A stretch of 64,000 bases of DNA, taken from contig JACVRN010000001.1 of assembly GCA_014534425.1 (NCBI GenBank), forward strand, positions 1 to 64,000, written 5' to 3'. The notes beneath the pieces are model-generated. The model was not told where the DNA came from, searched no databases, and saw only the letters and a program-made list of their open reading frames with translations. How positions within the stretch are numbered: the first letter of the stretch is position 1; each line of letters begins with the position of its first letter. The stretch is from Pyrinomonadaceae bacterium (GTDB lineage: Bacteria > Acidobacteriota > Blastocatellia > Pyrinomonadales > Pyrinomonadaceae). Position numbers and translations under genes: made by a program. Below, one piece after another: positions 9,174 to 16,507 of this stretch.

Positions 9174-9638
9174 ATGCCTGAAGTCGGAGACATGGCCCCG
9201 GACTTCGAATTGAAGAGCCATCTTGAAAAAGACAAGAAGGTTCGGCTCTCGGATTTTCGCGGCTCTAAAAACGTGGTTCTGGCGTTTTATCCTCTGGCGT
9301 GGACGCCCGTCTGAACGGCACAGATGCCGGCCTACGAAGCAGATCTGGAACGCTTCGAAGGCTATGATGCCCAGGTCTTGGGCATATCTGTTGACAGCGT
9401 CCCGTGCAATGCGGCCTGGGCCAGGAGCCTCGGCAATCTTTCCTACGATTTGTTGAGCGACTTTGAGCCGAAGGGCGCAGTGGCGAAAGCTTACGGCGCT
9501 TATAGAGAAGCCGACGGCATTTCGGAACGCGCGCTCTTCATCGTAGATAAGGACGGCAAGATCGCCTATAAAGACATACACAACATAGCCGATCAACCCG
9601 ACAACGAAGACCTCTTCGAGGCGCTTCGCAACTTGTAG
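9174..9638 (+). CDS. AhpE-like peroxiredoxin, selenocysteine at the peroxidatic position (UGA at 9312-9314)
   Basis: A one-domain peroxiredoxin of 154 residues that would reduce peroxides. Translation from the ATG at 9174 (AAGGAGAA site just upstream) gives [13 protein letters not shown], then FYPLAWTPV, then UGA at codon 47, then [11 protein letters not shown] in the same frame to a normal end at DLFEALRNL. In the family the residue after TPV is the peroxidatic cysteine, so UGA falls exactly on the catalytic residue. A hairpin with 10 of 11 pairs (9330-9340 with 9352-9362) and an 11-base loop lies about 26 bases after the UGA, where bacterial SECIS loops sit. A second cysteine, Cys78 in VPCNAAW, remains. 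A sequencing error is unlikely because UGA replaces UGC/UGU precisely. Confidence 0.9.
9330..9362 (+). promoter_or_regulatory. Candidate bacterial SECIS hairpin in the peroxiredoxin gene
   Basis: The arms GCCTACGAAGC and GCTTCGAAGGC pair with a single A-A mismatch around the loop AGATCTGGAAC. The apical loop starts 26 bases after the UGA at 9312-9314 and has a G at its second position, fitting published bacterial SECIS geometry. It lies in the coding sequence, as expected for SelB-dependent decoding. Folding was done by eye. Confidence 0.7.
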
Positions 9639-9693
9639 CAGGTTAGGCGCTAGCACGGGGGCTTCAAGGCTGTCCCCCTTGCGAGAGCAGCAG

Positions 9694-9763
9694 TAGCGGC
9701 GGGCTGAACCAATCGAAAAGCTTTTCAGGAAGCCCTTTCGACGGTTCAGCCCATTTGCTGCCG
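9694..9763. repeat. Intergenic inverted repeat
   Basis: The arms GGGCTGAACC and GGTTCAGCCC, with further partial pairing inside, form a hairpin between the peroxiredoxin gene and the coiled-coil gene. No poly-U follows directly. It may end peroxiredoxin transcription or be another member of the local palindromic repeats. Confidence 0.6.
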
Positions 9764-9779
9764 GATAGGAAATAGAATC

Positions 9780-10070
9780 ATGAGCGACGATGTAACCAAA
9801 GATATGCAGGGTGGACGCTCATTCGAGGAGCGCGTATTTGCACGCTTCGACGCTATGGACGCGCGCTTTGATACCCTGGACAATCGGCTGACAGCTTTAG
9901 AAGATAAAGTAGATAAGGGTTTGATGGAAACGCGGCCTATTTGGGAGGCCGTGCAGGCGCAGCCTAGACAGCTTGATAAAAAGTTCGATCTCGTCATCAA
10001 AGATTTGTATGAAACGCGGGTTGACATTAAATCGCTTGATGAGCGTGTAACAAAACTTGAGACACCTTAG
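9780..10070 (+). CDS. Small coiled-coil protein of unknown function
   Basis: A 96-residue hydrophilic protein with no signal peptide. From residue 15 it has continuous heptad-like spacing (FEERVFARFDAMDARFDTLD, then RLTALEDKVDKG, and VDIKSLDERVTKLE at the end), so it is probably an oligomeric coiled coil. The ATG at 9780 follows an AGGAAATAG stretch. It lies between the two selenoprotein genes. I do not recognise a function. Confidence 0.7.
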   Translation: MSDDVTKDMQGGRSFEERVFARFDAMDARFDTLDNRLTALEDKVDKGLMETRPIWEAVQAQPRQLDKKFDLVIKDLYETRVDIKSLDERVTKLETP

Positions 10071-10094
10071 CGACCGGCAAGGGGAGTGTTCAAG

Positions 10095-10823
10095 ATGACG
10101 ATTTCCAGAAAATGCGTGCCCTTTACGCCCTTTGAAGGCGAACTCAAGCGCGCGACCGTTGCGCTCGTGACAGCCGGAGGCGTGCACCTGAAGGAGCAGG
10201 AGCCTTTTAATATAGCGGACGAATTGGGCGACCTTGGCTTTCGCATCATTCCGCCCGACGTGGACTCTTCCGATTTGATGGTCACGCATCATCATTACGA
10301 CCACACGGATGCCGATGAGGACATCAACGTAGTCTTTCCGATTGACGTGCTCAGGGAGTTGAAGGCGGACGGCACTATAAGAGATGTGGCGCGCAAGCAT
10401 GTGGGCTACATGGGCTACACCATGCAGCTCAAAGCCATGTACGAGGGGACAGCGCCGCAGATAGCCAACGAGATAGACCGTGGCTCGCGCGCAGACGTGG
10501 TTATACTGACGGGCGGCTGACCGAACGTCTGCCACCGCACGGTCGTAGCGGTTCAACGCGAGATAGAGATGAAAGGCATACCAACGGTGCTTATCACAGT
10601 CAGCCCGGAGGTTTCAGCGCAGATGCGCCCGCCTCGCGCCCTCTATCCCAAGGGCTTCAAGATAGGCAACAGCCTGGGGCGGCCCGGCATGCGCGACTTG
10701 CAGCGCAAAGTTTTGACAGACGCGCTCGGCCTTCTGACCCAAAACACCAGGCCGGGACAGATAGTGACCATAGAATATCCAGAATACGGCGAGCAATACG
10801 AGCCGCCAAGAGTGAGGAGCTAA
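10095..10823 (+). CDS. Glycine/sarcosine/D-proline reductase B-like selenoprotein (UGA at 10518-10520)
   Basis: A 242-residue protein resembling the GrdB/PrdB selenoprotein B family. It begins with a short lead into RATVALVTAGGVHLKEQEPF, continues with PPDVDSSDLMVTHHHYDH and INVVFPIDVLRELK, and reaches VVILTGG at codon 141. Codon 142 is UGA, followed in frame by PNVCHRTVVAVQREIEMKGI and IPTVLITVSPE to the end. Family members have Cys or Sec at this place, close to a second cysteine (here Cys146). The ATG at 10095 has GGGGAG eight bases upstream and is preferred over a GTG at 10086. The lone gene lacks GrdA/GrdC-type partners here, so the substrate is unknown. Confidence 0.85.
10534..10552 (+). 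promoter_or_regulatory. Weak candidate SECIS hairpin in the reductase gene
   Basis: ACCGC (10534-10538) can pair with GCGGT (10548-10552) around the 9-base loop ACGGTCGTA, which contains GG. The loop begins 18 bases after the UGA, within the known range, but the stem has only five pairs. An alternative pairing with the UGA-proximal GACCG is possible. The structure was judged by eye only. Confidence 0.35.
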
Positions 10824-10831
10824 AAGTGATA

Positions 10832-10899
10832 AGTACTGAGTGCTGAGTACTGAGATAAATTTCTTTTACTCAGTACTCAGCACTTAGTACTCAGTACTC
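10832..10899. repeat. AGTACTGAG-type palindromic repeat
   Basis: Arms built of AGTACTGAGTGCTGAGTACT and its reverse complement surround an AT-rich loop. It fills the gap between the reductase-like selenoprotein gene and the phosphofructokinase gene and ends in a run of T, so it could also act as a terminator. Only one copy of this sequence family is present in the window. Confidence 0.8.
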
Positions 10900-10906
10900 T
10901 TTTTTT

Positions 10907-12046
10907 ATGAAGACAATCGGGGTTGTGACAGGTGGGGGCGATGCGCCGGGGTTGAATGCTGTGCTGCGCGCGGTGGTGAAGACGGCTGTGGGCGAGTACG
11001 GGCTGCGCGTGGTCGGGATTGAAGACAGTTTCGAGGGATTGCTGGACGAGACGCACACGCGAGAGTTGATAGCGAAAGATGTGCGCGGGCTTCTGCCGCG
11101 AGGCGGCACAATTTTAGGGGCGCGCAATCGTGGCCGCTTCGTAGAGCGTACGCCTGAAGGGCGAACCGTCCTGCCGGAGCACATCTACCGCGAGGCCATG
11201 AATAATCTTGAGCGGCTGGGGATTGAGGGGCTGATTGTGCTCGGCGGCGACGGAACTTTGACCATCGCAGCAGAGTTCGACCGCTTCGGCTTTCCGGTGG
11301 TAGGCGTTCCCAAAACCATTGACAACGACCTGGCCGCAACCGAGTTGACCTTCGGCTTTATGACCGCGCTGGATATCGCCACGGAAGCGCTCGACCGTCT
11401 TCACACGACGGCTGAATCGCACGACCGCGTGATGATTCTGGAAGTCATGGGTCGTCATAGCGGCTGGATTGCTCTGCATTCGGGCGTGGCTGGCGGCGCG
11501 GACGTGATACTGATTCCAGAGATTCCCTTTTCGATGGAGATGGTCGCGCAGAAAGTCATTGAGCGCGACAGGCGCGACGCGCAGTTCTGCATCATAGTGG
11601 CTTCGGAAGGCGCTAGCCTCGCGGGCGGCGGGGCCATCTACCAGGACATGGGAGGCGTTGACCGCGCGCCGCGCCTAGGCGGCATAGCCAACTTCTGCTG
11701 CAATGAACTTGAGCGCATCACGGGCAAAGAGACGCGCAGCGTAGTCCTGGGCCACTTGCAGCGCGGCGGTCGCCCGAACGCCTTCGACCGTATGCTCGCC
11801 ACAAACTTCGGGGCCTGCGCCGTGCGCGCCTTCATGGCGGGCGAGTACGGCAAGATGGTGGCGCTTCAGGCCGCAGACATCGTGACGGTGCCGCTCGCGG
11901 AAGCCATCGCGCAGACCAAGACGGTTCCGCCCGACGGACAGCTTGTGCGCACGGCGCGCGACACCGGCATCTCTTTCGGCGCGCCGGACGAATGCCAGCA
12001 TCACGCTAATCTACAGGAGACGGCGAGCGCCACTTCCACGCAATAG
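10907..12046 (+). CDS. pfkA: 6-phosphofructokinase
   Basis: Phosphorylates fructose 6-phosphate to fructose 1,6-bisphosphate in glycolysis. The 379-residue protein has the family motifs GVVTGGGDAPGLNAVLRAVV, GGDGT at residues 113-117, PKTIDNDL near 134-141, MGRHSGWIA and GHLQRGGRP. GGDGT suggests ATP as donor, whereas the Lys of PKTIDND is more usual in pyrophosphate-linked or group III enzymes. The phosphoryl donor is therefore not settled by sequence. It is about 40-60 residues longer than E. coli PfkA, again like group III. Confidence 0.93.
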   Translation: MKTIGVVTGGGDAPGLNAVLRAVVKTAVGEYGLRVVGIEDSFEGLLDETHTRELIAKDVRGLLPRGGTILGARNRGRFVERTPEGRTVLPEHIYREAMNNLERLGIEGLIVLGGDGTLTIAAEFDRFGFPVVGVPKTIDNDLAATELTFGFMTALDIATEALDRLHTTAESHDRVMILEVMGRHSGWIALHSGVAGGADVILIPEIPFSMEMVAQKVIERDRRDAQFCIIVASEGASLAGGGAIYQDMGGVDRAPRLGGIANFCCNELERITGKETRSVVLGHLQRGGRPNAFDRMLATNFGACAVRAFMAGEYGKMVALQAADIVTVPLAEAIAQTKTVPPDGQLVRTARDTGISFGAPDECQHHANLQETASATSTQ

Positions 12047-12071
12047 ACTTCCCTAGTCTGTGCGCCGCATA

Positions 12072-12077
12072 TATAAT
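12072..12077 (+). promoter_or_regulatory. Possible -10 element (TATAAT) upstream of greA
   Basis: A perfect TATAAT lies 33 bases before the greA start in the short gap after pfkA. The matching -35 region (TTCCCT at 12049-12054) is poor, so this is a tentative promoter. Confidence 0.4.
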
Positions 12078-12109
12078 TTCAGTTTGAATCAACAGGAGCG
12101 CTAGAGCAG

Positions 12110-12580
12110 TTGACACAAGACATCAAACAAAGATTGCAGAAGGAGCTGGACGAGCTTGAGACGGAGTTGCGCGTTCATCTGCCGAAGGAGATTAAGCGCG
12201 CCCTGGAATTCGGAGACCTGCGCGAGAACGCAGAGTACCGCGCTGCTCTGGACAGGCAGAACGTAGTCAAAGCCAGAATCGCGCAACTGCGCCAGCGCTT
12301 GAGCGAAATCTCCTCTATAGACAAATCTCGCGTGCCGCGCGACCGCGTGGCCTACGGCTCGACCGTGGTGCTCTATGACGCGGAGCGCGACGAGGAGGTA
12401 ACATATCGTCTGGTGACAGCCGAAGAGAGCAATCCGCAGGAGTGATTAATCTCTACGACTTCGCCCGTGGGCCGCAGCCTCATGGGCAAAGAAGAGGGCG
12501 ACGAAGTAGTAGTGCGTACCCCTGCGGGCGCACGCAACTTTGAAATCAGAAACCTGAAGACGATTCATGATGAAGAATAA
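12110..12580 (+). CDS. greA: Transcription elongation factor GreA, interrupted by an in-frame UGA at codon 112
   Basis: GreA rescues backtracked RNA polymerase by stimulating transcript cleavage. The N-terminal coiled coil is intact ([33 protein letters not shown] with its acidic tip). The C-terminal FKBP-like domain continues in the same frame after the UGA at 12443-12445: [34 protein letters not shown]. With the UGA read as a residue the protein has 156 residues, the normal GreA length. Family members have Gly, Asn or Lys here, not Cys, so a GGA-to-TGA change, a sequencing error or readthrough are all possible. The start is TTG with AGGAG upstream. Confidence 0.8.
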
Positions 12581-12582
12581 AG

Positions 12583-12622
12583 CAGTCAGCCATCAGCCGT
12601 CAGCTTTTGCTGATTGCTTCTT
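12583..12622. repeat. AGCCATCAGC-type repeat, short copy
   Basis: GTCAGCCATCAGCCGTCAGC followed by a partial reverse complement (TGCTGATTGC) lies directly after greA. It belongs to the same family as the copies near 14801, 20976 and 63026. Confidence 0.7.
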
Positions 12623-12708
12623 GTCACTTGTCACTGTATTATGCCCTGTTTGAGGTGGCGGGCGATTTTTCACTGTATCGCATGAGTTTAGAGGAGAAGG
12701 TCTAGAAG

Positions 12709-13428
12709 GTGTTTGGAGCGAGTATCGGGCGGGGCGCGCAGCGTATCATCAATACGATGGTTCGCGGGCTTGCCTATGGGCACATCAATCCGAATATCCT
12801 GACCGTCATAGGCGTTGCCATCAACGTCGGCTGCGGACTCCTTTTCGGCTACGGCCACTTTTTCTGGGCCGGAATCATCCTCATAGTAGCCAATCTCTTC
12901 GACATGCTGGACGGGCAGGTCGCTCGTCTGACGGGCCGCGTGACCAGCTTCGGAGGCTTTCTGGATTCGTCGCTTGACCGTCTTTCGGACATGGTGGTCT
13001 TCGTCGGGCTGATGCTCTTTTACGCGCGCGACACGCAATTTCATTCCACGCTGAACGTCTTTCTGGCCGGTGCGGCGATGATGGGTTCCGTCATGGTCAG
13101 CTATACGAGCGCGCGCGCGGAGAGCCTTATTCCCAAATGCGACGTAGGCTTCCTGCGTCGGCCTGAGAGAGTCGTGCTGTTGATAATAGGCGCGCTGACG
13201 ACGCACCCAGGCTCGCAAAACCCTTTCCTCAACCGCATGCCAGCAGTGCTCTGGGTTCTGGCCGTAGGCTCCTACTGGACTTTCGCGCACCGCATGTATC
13301 ACACCTGGCGCGAGGTCAATCGAGTGGAAGCCGAGACGGCGGCTGCGGCAGCTATTGAGGCGGAGAAAGCATCTAAAGCTGGCCCGGATAAGAGACGGGC
13401 CGAGCCGGATTTCGCGCGGCAGGGCTAA
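12709..13428 (+). CDS. CDP-alcohol phosphatidyltransferase family membrane protein
   Basis: An integral membrane enzyme that would transfer a phosphatidyl group from CDP-diacylglycerol to an alcohol, or a similar reaction. The signature D-G-x2-A-R-x8-G-x3-D-x3-D is complete within MLDGQVARLTGRVTSFGGFL plus DSSLDRLSD (residues about 64-93). Several hydrophobic helices surround it, and an Ala/Glu/Lys-rich cytoplasmic tail ends the 239-residue protein. The acceptor (glycerol phosphate, inositol phosphate or other) cannot be read from the sequence. The GTG start follows GAGGAGAAGG at 12691-12700. Confidence 0.88.
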   Translation: MFGASIGRGAQRIINTMVRGLAYGHINPNILTVIGVAINVGCGLLFGYGHFFWAGIILIVANLFDMLDGQVARLTGRVTSFGGFLDSSLDRLSDMVVFVGLMLFYARDTQFHSTLNVFLAGAAMMGSVMVSYTSARAESLIPKCDVGFLRRPERVVLLIIGALTTHPGSQNPFLNRMPAVLWVLAVGSYWTFAHRMYHTWREVNRVEAETAAAAAIEAEKASKAGPDKRRAEPDFARQG

Positions 13429-13525
13429 GAGAGGTCGCCCACTGGGCGCGAAAGCAAAATTTACAAGGTGGCAAACCCCAGCGCTTTTCGTTAAAGGCGC
13501 AAGAACTGGACGCTCTCTCATTCAA

Positions 13526-14461
13526 GTGTTCGAGGTAAATCGAGAATTGATAATCTGTCCTTGTTGCGGACTGAAGTTTGAAGGCGACTTGCGCGAAGGT
13601 TGCGCGGGCTGCGGCGCGCAAGCCGTCGGCCCACCCCTTGCCCGCCCCGAACACGAGCTTCCATCCTTTGGCCGCGCGCTGGTGCCCGCAGCCTGCGGCG
13701 CGATTCTCTTGGCGACCTTCCTTGCCAGCACTACATTTGCGCTTCTTGAGCAGGACACTTTCCGGCTTGCCTTCTGGTCTGTGGTGGCTGCGGCTGAGAC
13801 TGCCGCGTGGCGACTGAAGTTTGTTGGTCTGCCTGCGGCCCTTGTGGCCGTCTGGATGGGGCTGGCGCTCTGCCGCTCAATCCGCCGTGAGCCTCAGCGC
13901 TTCATAGGCTCGCGGCTGGCCCACGCAGGATTAGCCTCTTCCGCTCTGGTAGCCTTGATGATGGTGACTTTCATAGGCGTCACCGTGCCGGAGCGGCTGC
14001 GACAGCGACAGCGCGGGATTGATGCGGGAATCTACGCCGAAGGCTACACGATTCAGAGGGCGCTGCTTGAGTACCGAGCGCGTTACGGGACGTACCCGAC
14101 CGACATGAAAGACCTGCGCGAGCGCCTGCCTGACCCCGACGGCAGGATTGCCGCCGCGCTTAATGCTGTAGACGCTCGCGGCTACACGCCTCGCGCAGAC
14201 CTCGCCTCCGCCCTGCCAAAAGGAAAGTCGCGCAGGGCGCGCCCCGCTCAGCTTCGTCGGGCGGCGCTTGACGGAACTACGGATGACAGCGTTGACGAGA
14301 AGGTTTCGTTTACCAACTACGAGATGCGTTTGCCTGGCGAAGACAAGATTCTGAACACTGAAGACGACTGGCTGATGCGCGACGGCGTCATACTGAAGCC
14401 CTCTGCATTCAAGCAGGAAGAGACGGAAGCGCCCAGACAGCCGATTCGCAAAGTAGATTAA
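13526..14461 (+). CDS. Membrane protein with zinc ribbon and pseudopilin-like C-terminal domain
   Basis: About 311 residues. The N-terminus has a zinc-ribbon pattern CPCCGLKFEGDLREGCAGCG, followed by three hydrophobic helices at roughly residues 50-160. The C-terminal domain contains GYTIQRALLEYRARYGTYPT, which resembles the region after the helix in type II secretion pseudopilins. The frame runs upstream into the previous gene. GTG at 13526 is chosen because the peptide before it is basic and unlike a protein start. Function is unknown. Confidence 0.75.
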   Translation: MFEVNRELIICPCCGLKFEGDLREGCAGCGAQAVGPPLARPEHELPSFGRALVPAACGAILLATFLASTTFALLEQDTFRLAFWSVVAAAETAAWRLKFVGLPAALVAVWMGLALCRSIRREPQRFIGSRLAHAGLASSALVALMMVTFIGVTVPERLRQRQRGIDAGIYAEGYTIQRALLEYRARYGTYPTDMKDLRERLPDPDGRIAAALNAVDARGYTPRADLASALPKGKSRRARPAQLRRAALDGTTDDSVDEKVSFTNYEMRLPGEDKILNTEDDWLMRDGVILKPSAFKQEETEAPRQPIRKVD

Positions 14462-14501
14462 GAGCGCGCCTTTCGTACCGCTTCAGAAGCCCCCGAACAT
14501 C

Positions 14502-14792
14502 ATGTCATTCCTTGACTACTTCCGAAGAAAAAAGGGCGGGGATGATGAAGTGATGCGCCGAGCGCGACTGCTTCTTACGGGGCGCATAGCCGACGGCATG
14601 ATCTTCGACACGCAGACGGACGAATCGGGCGCTGTCTTCATCTTCTACAGCTACAACATAAGCGGCGTGGACTACGAATCATCGCAGACGCTCAACTACG
14701 ACCAGCGCCGCCGCCAGGAAGAGTACAAGCCCGGTGCCAGCATCACAGTCCGCTACGACCCGCGCCATCCGACCAATTCCGTTGTGGTCTAA
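14502..14792 (+). CDS. Small protein resembling DUF3592
   Basis: A 96-residue soluble protein without signal peptide. Its end, YKPGASITVRYDPRHPTNSV, matches the pattern V-x-Y-D-P-x-x-P-x-x-S-V of the DUF3592 fold, and the centre (VFIFYSYNISGVDYESSQTL) is predicted to be all beta. Unlike most DUF3592 proteins it lacks flanking membrane helices. No role is assigned. Confidence 0.7.
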   Translation: MSFLDYFRRKKGGDDEVMRRARLLLTGRIADGMIFDTQTDESGAVFIFYSYNISGVDYESSQTLNYDQRRRQEEYKPGASITVRYDPRHPTNSVVV

Positions 14793-14800
14793 GAGCGGTC

Positions 14801-14851
14801 AGCAATCAGCCGTCAGCAGACTGCTTGCCGCTTAGCTGACGGCTGATTGCT
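14801..14851. repeat. AGCAATCAGC-type palindromic repeat
   Basis: Arms AGCAATCAGCCGTCAGC and GCTGACGGCTGATTGCT are exact reverse complements with a 17-base loop. It sits between the small DUF3592-like gene and accC and is one of four copies of this family in the window. Confidence 0.85.
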
Positions 14852-14870
14852 GAGCGCCAATTGCTTTTAT

Positions 14871-16409
14871 ATGTTGCGTAAAATTCTGATTGCCAATCGC
14901 GGCGAGATTGCCGTTCGTATCATCAGGGCGTGCCGAGACCTCAACATCTCTACGGTCGCAGTCTATTCCGAAGCGGACAAGGGCGCGCTTCATGTTCGGC
15001 TGTCGGACGAGGCTTACCTGATTGGCCCCGCGCCTTCGGTCGAAAGTTACCTTCGCATCGACAGGATTCTTGATGCCGCAAAGCGCGCATCGGCTTCCGC
15101 CATTCATCCCGGCTACGGCTTTCTGGCGGAGAACGCGGATTTCGCCCGCGCCGTCCTCAATGCCGGACTCGTCTTCATAGGCCCGACGCCCGAAGCCATG
15201 GAGTTAATGGGTTCAAAGGTCAACGCTCGTCGTGTAGCCATAGCAGCAGGCGCTCCCGTCGTCCCCGGAACGACCGAGCCTCTAGATTCATACGAAGAGG
15301 CGCAAAGTGTGGCTGCGGGACTGGGCTATCCAGTGATGCTCAAAGCTTCTGCAGGCGGAGGCGGCAAAGGCATGCGCTTCGTAGAGCGCGAAGAAGACTT
15401 GCGCTCGGCTCTTGAGACGGCGCAGTCCGAGGCCGCAGCAGCTTTCGGCAACGCCGAGGTCTATCTTGAAAAAGCAGTCGAGCGCCCGCGTCACATAGAG
15501 ATTCAGGTCTTCGCGGACACCCACGGAAACTTCGTTCACCTTGGCGAGCGCGAGTGCTCCATTCAACGCCGCCATCAAAAGGTGGTCGAAGAATGCCCGT
15601 CTCCGATTAATGATGCGAGTTTGCGTGAGCGTATGGGACAGGCTGCGGTCGAGATTGCTCGTGCAGCCAATTACGTAGGCGCAGGCACCGTAGAGTTTCT
15701 GGTCTCGGACGTGACGCGCGACTTCTACTTTCTTGAGATGAACACGCGCCTGCAAGTAGAGCATCCGGTCACAGAGCTTGTCACGGGCTTTGACCTAGTG
15801 CGCGAGCAGATAAGGGTCGCGGAAGGAAAGCCGCTCTCTTTCACTCAGGAAGATGTTCGCTGGCACGGCCACGCCATAGAATGCCGCGTCTACGCAGAAG
15901 ACCCTGCCAACGACTTTATGCCAAGCCCCGGACGCATAAGCTTTCTGAATGTTCCGGCGGGGCCGGGCATACGCGATGACGGCGGCGTCACAAGCGGCAC
16001 GGAAGTCTCCATCTACTACGACCCTATGATTTCAAAGCTCGCCGCGTGGGGACGCACGCGCGCGGAGGCTATTGACCGCCTTCGTCGCGCTCTGGACGAA
16101 TACAACGTTGACGGCATCAAGACCACGCTCCCCTTCTTCCGCGCCATAGTGCGCGACGATGAATTCATAGCTGGCCGTCTGGACACAGGCTTTATCCCGC
16201 GCTTTAACGAACGCCAAGCGCGTGCCGTTGAGCAAGTGGAAGAGACGGGCGCGGAAGCTATCGAGCAGCGCGACGCCGCGCTCATCGCTGCCGCGCTCGA
16301 TTACGCGCGCAGGCAAAGCCAGGCTTCCGCCAATCATCAGCCCGGCACCGAAGAACAGAGTCGCTGGCGCATGGCGGGCCGCGCCGCACTGCTTAATTCA
16401 AGAACGTGA
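14871..16409 (+). CDS. accC: Biotin carboxylase subunit of an acyl-CoA carboxylase
   Basis: Carboxylates biotin with ATP and bicarbonate. It begins MLRKILIANRGEIAVRII and has the Gly-rich ATP loop KASAGGGGKGMRFV, the EKAVERPRHIEIQVFAD segment, FLEMNTRLQVEHPVTE and GHAIECRVYAEDP. Length is 512 residues. Beyond the usual 450-residue carboxylase it ends with SRWRMAGRAALL, which resembles the start of the linker domain of propionyl-CoA carboxylase alpha. With the next gene it looks like an alpha subunit split in two. ATG at 14871 is chosen over an upstream TTG by homology. Confidence 0.93.
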   Translation: MLRKILIANRGEIAVRIIRACRDLNISTVAVYSEADKGALHVRLSDEAYLIGPAPSVESYLRIDRILDAAKRASASAIHPGYGFLAENADFARAVLNAGLVFIGPTPEAMELMGSKVNARRVAIAAGAPVVPGTTEPLDSYEEAQSVAAGLGYPVMLKASAGGGGKGMRFVEREEDLRSALETAQSEAAAAFGNAEVYLEKAVERPRHIEIQVFADTHGNFVHLGERECSIQRRHQKVVEECPSPINDASLRERMGQAAVEIARAANYVGAGTVEFLVSDVTRDFYFLEMNTRLQVEHPVTELVTGFDLVREQIRVAEGKPLSFTQEDVRWHGHAIECRVYAEDPANDFMPSPGRISFLNVPAGPGIRDDGGVTSGTEVSIYYDPMISKLAAWGRTRAEAIDRLRRALDEYNVDGIKTTLPFFRAIVRDDEFIAGRLDTGFIPRFNERQARAVEQVEETGAEAIEQRDAALIAAALDYARRQSQASANHQPGTEEQSRWRMAGRAALLNSRT

Positions 16410-16415
16410 GAGAGC

Positions 16416-16495
16416 AGGTCAGTACCGCCTGCTTAAGCCGGGCGGGTATTAGCTAGAGTAGAGACCCGCCCGGATTAAGCAGGCGGTACTGACCT
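16416..16495. repeat. GGTCAGTACCGC palindromic repeat between accC and the biotin-carrier gene
   Basis: Arms run AGGTCAGTACCGCCTGCTTA then CCGGGCGGGT and return as ACCCGCCCGG then TAAGCAGGCGGTACTGACCT, making a stem of about 30 pairs around a short loop. A smaller relative sits at 36823-36852. It occupies almost all of the space between two genes that must act together. Confidence 0.85.
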
Positions 16496-16507
16496 TTGTT
16501 TCAAAGC

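Noticed and set aside
12443-12445. Selenocysteine in GreA
   Set aside because: The family has no Cys at this position and no good hairpin follows; kept only as an unexplained UGA.
16416-16495. Rho-independent terminator between accC and the biotin-carrier gene
   Set aside because: The stem is strong, but no U-run follows, and termination there would cut off an essential partner gene; it is better described as a repeat.
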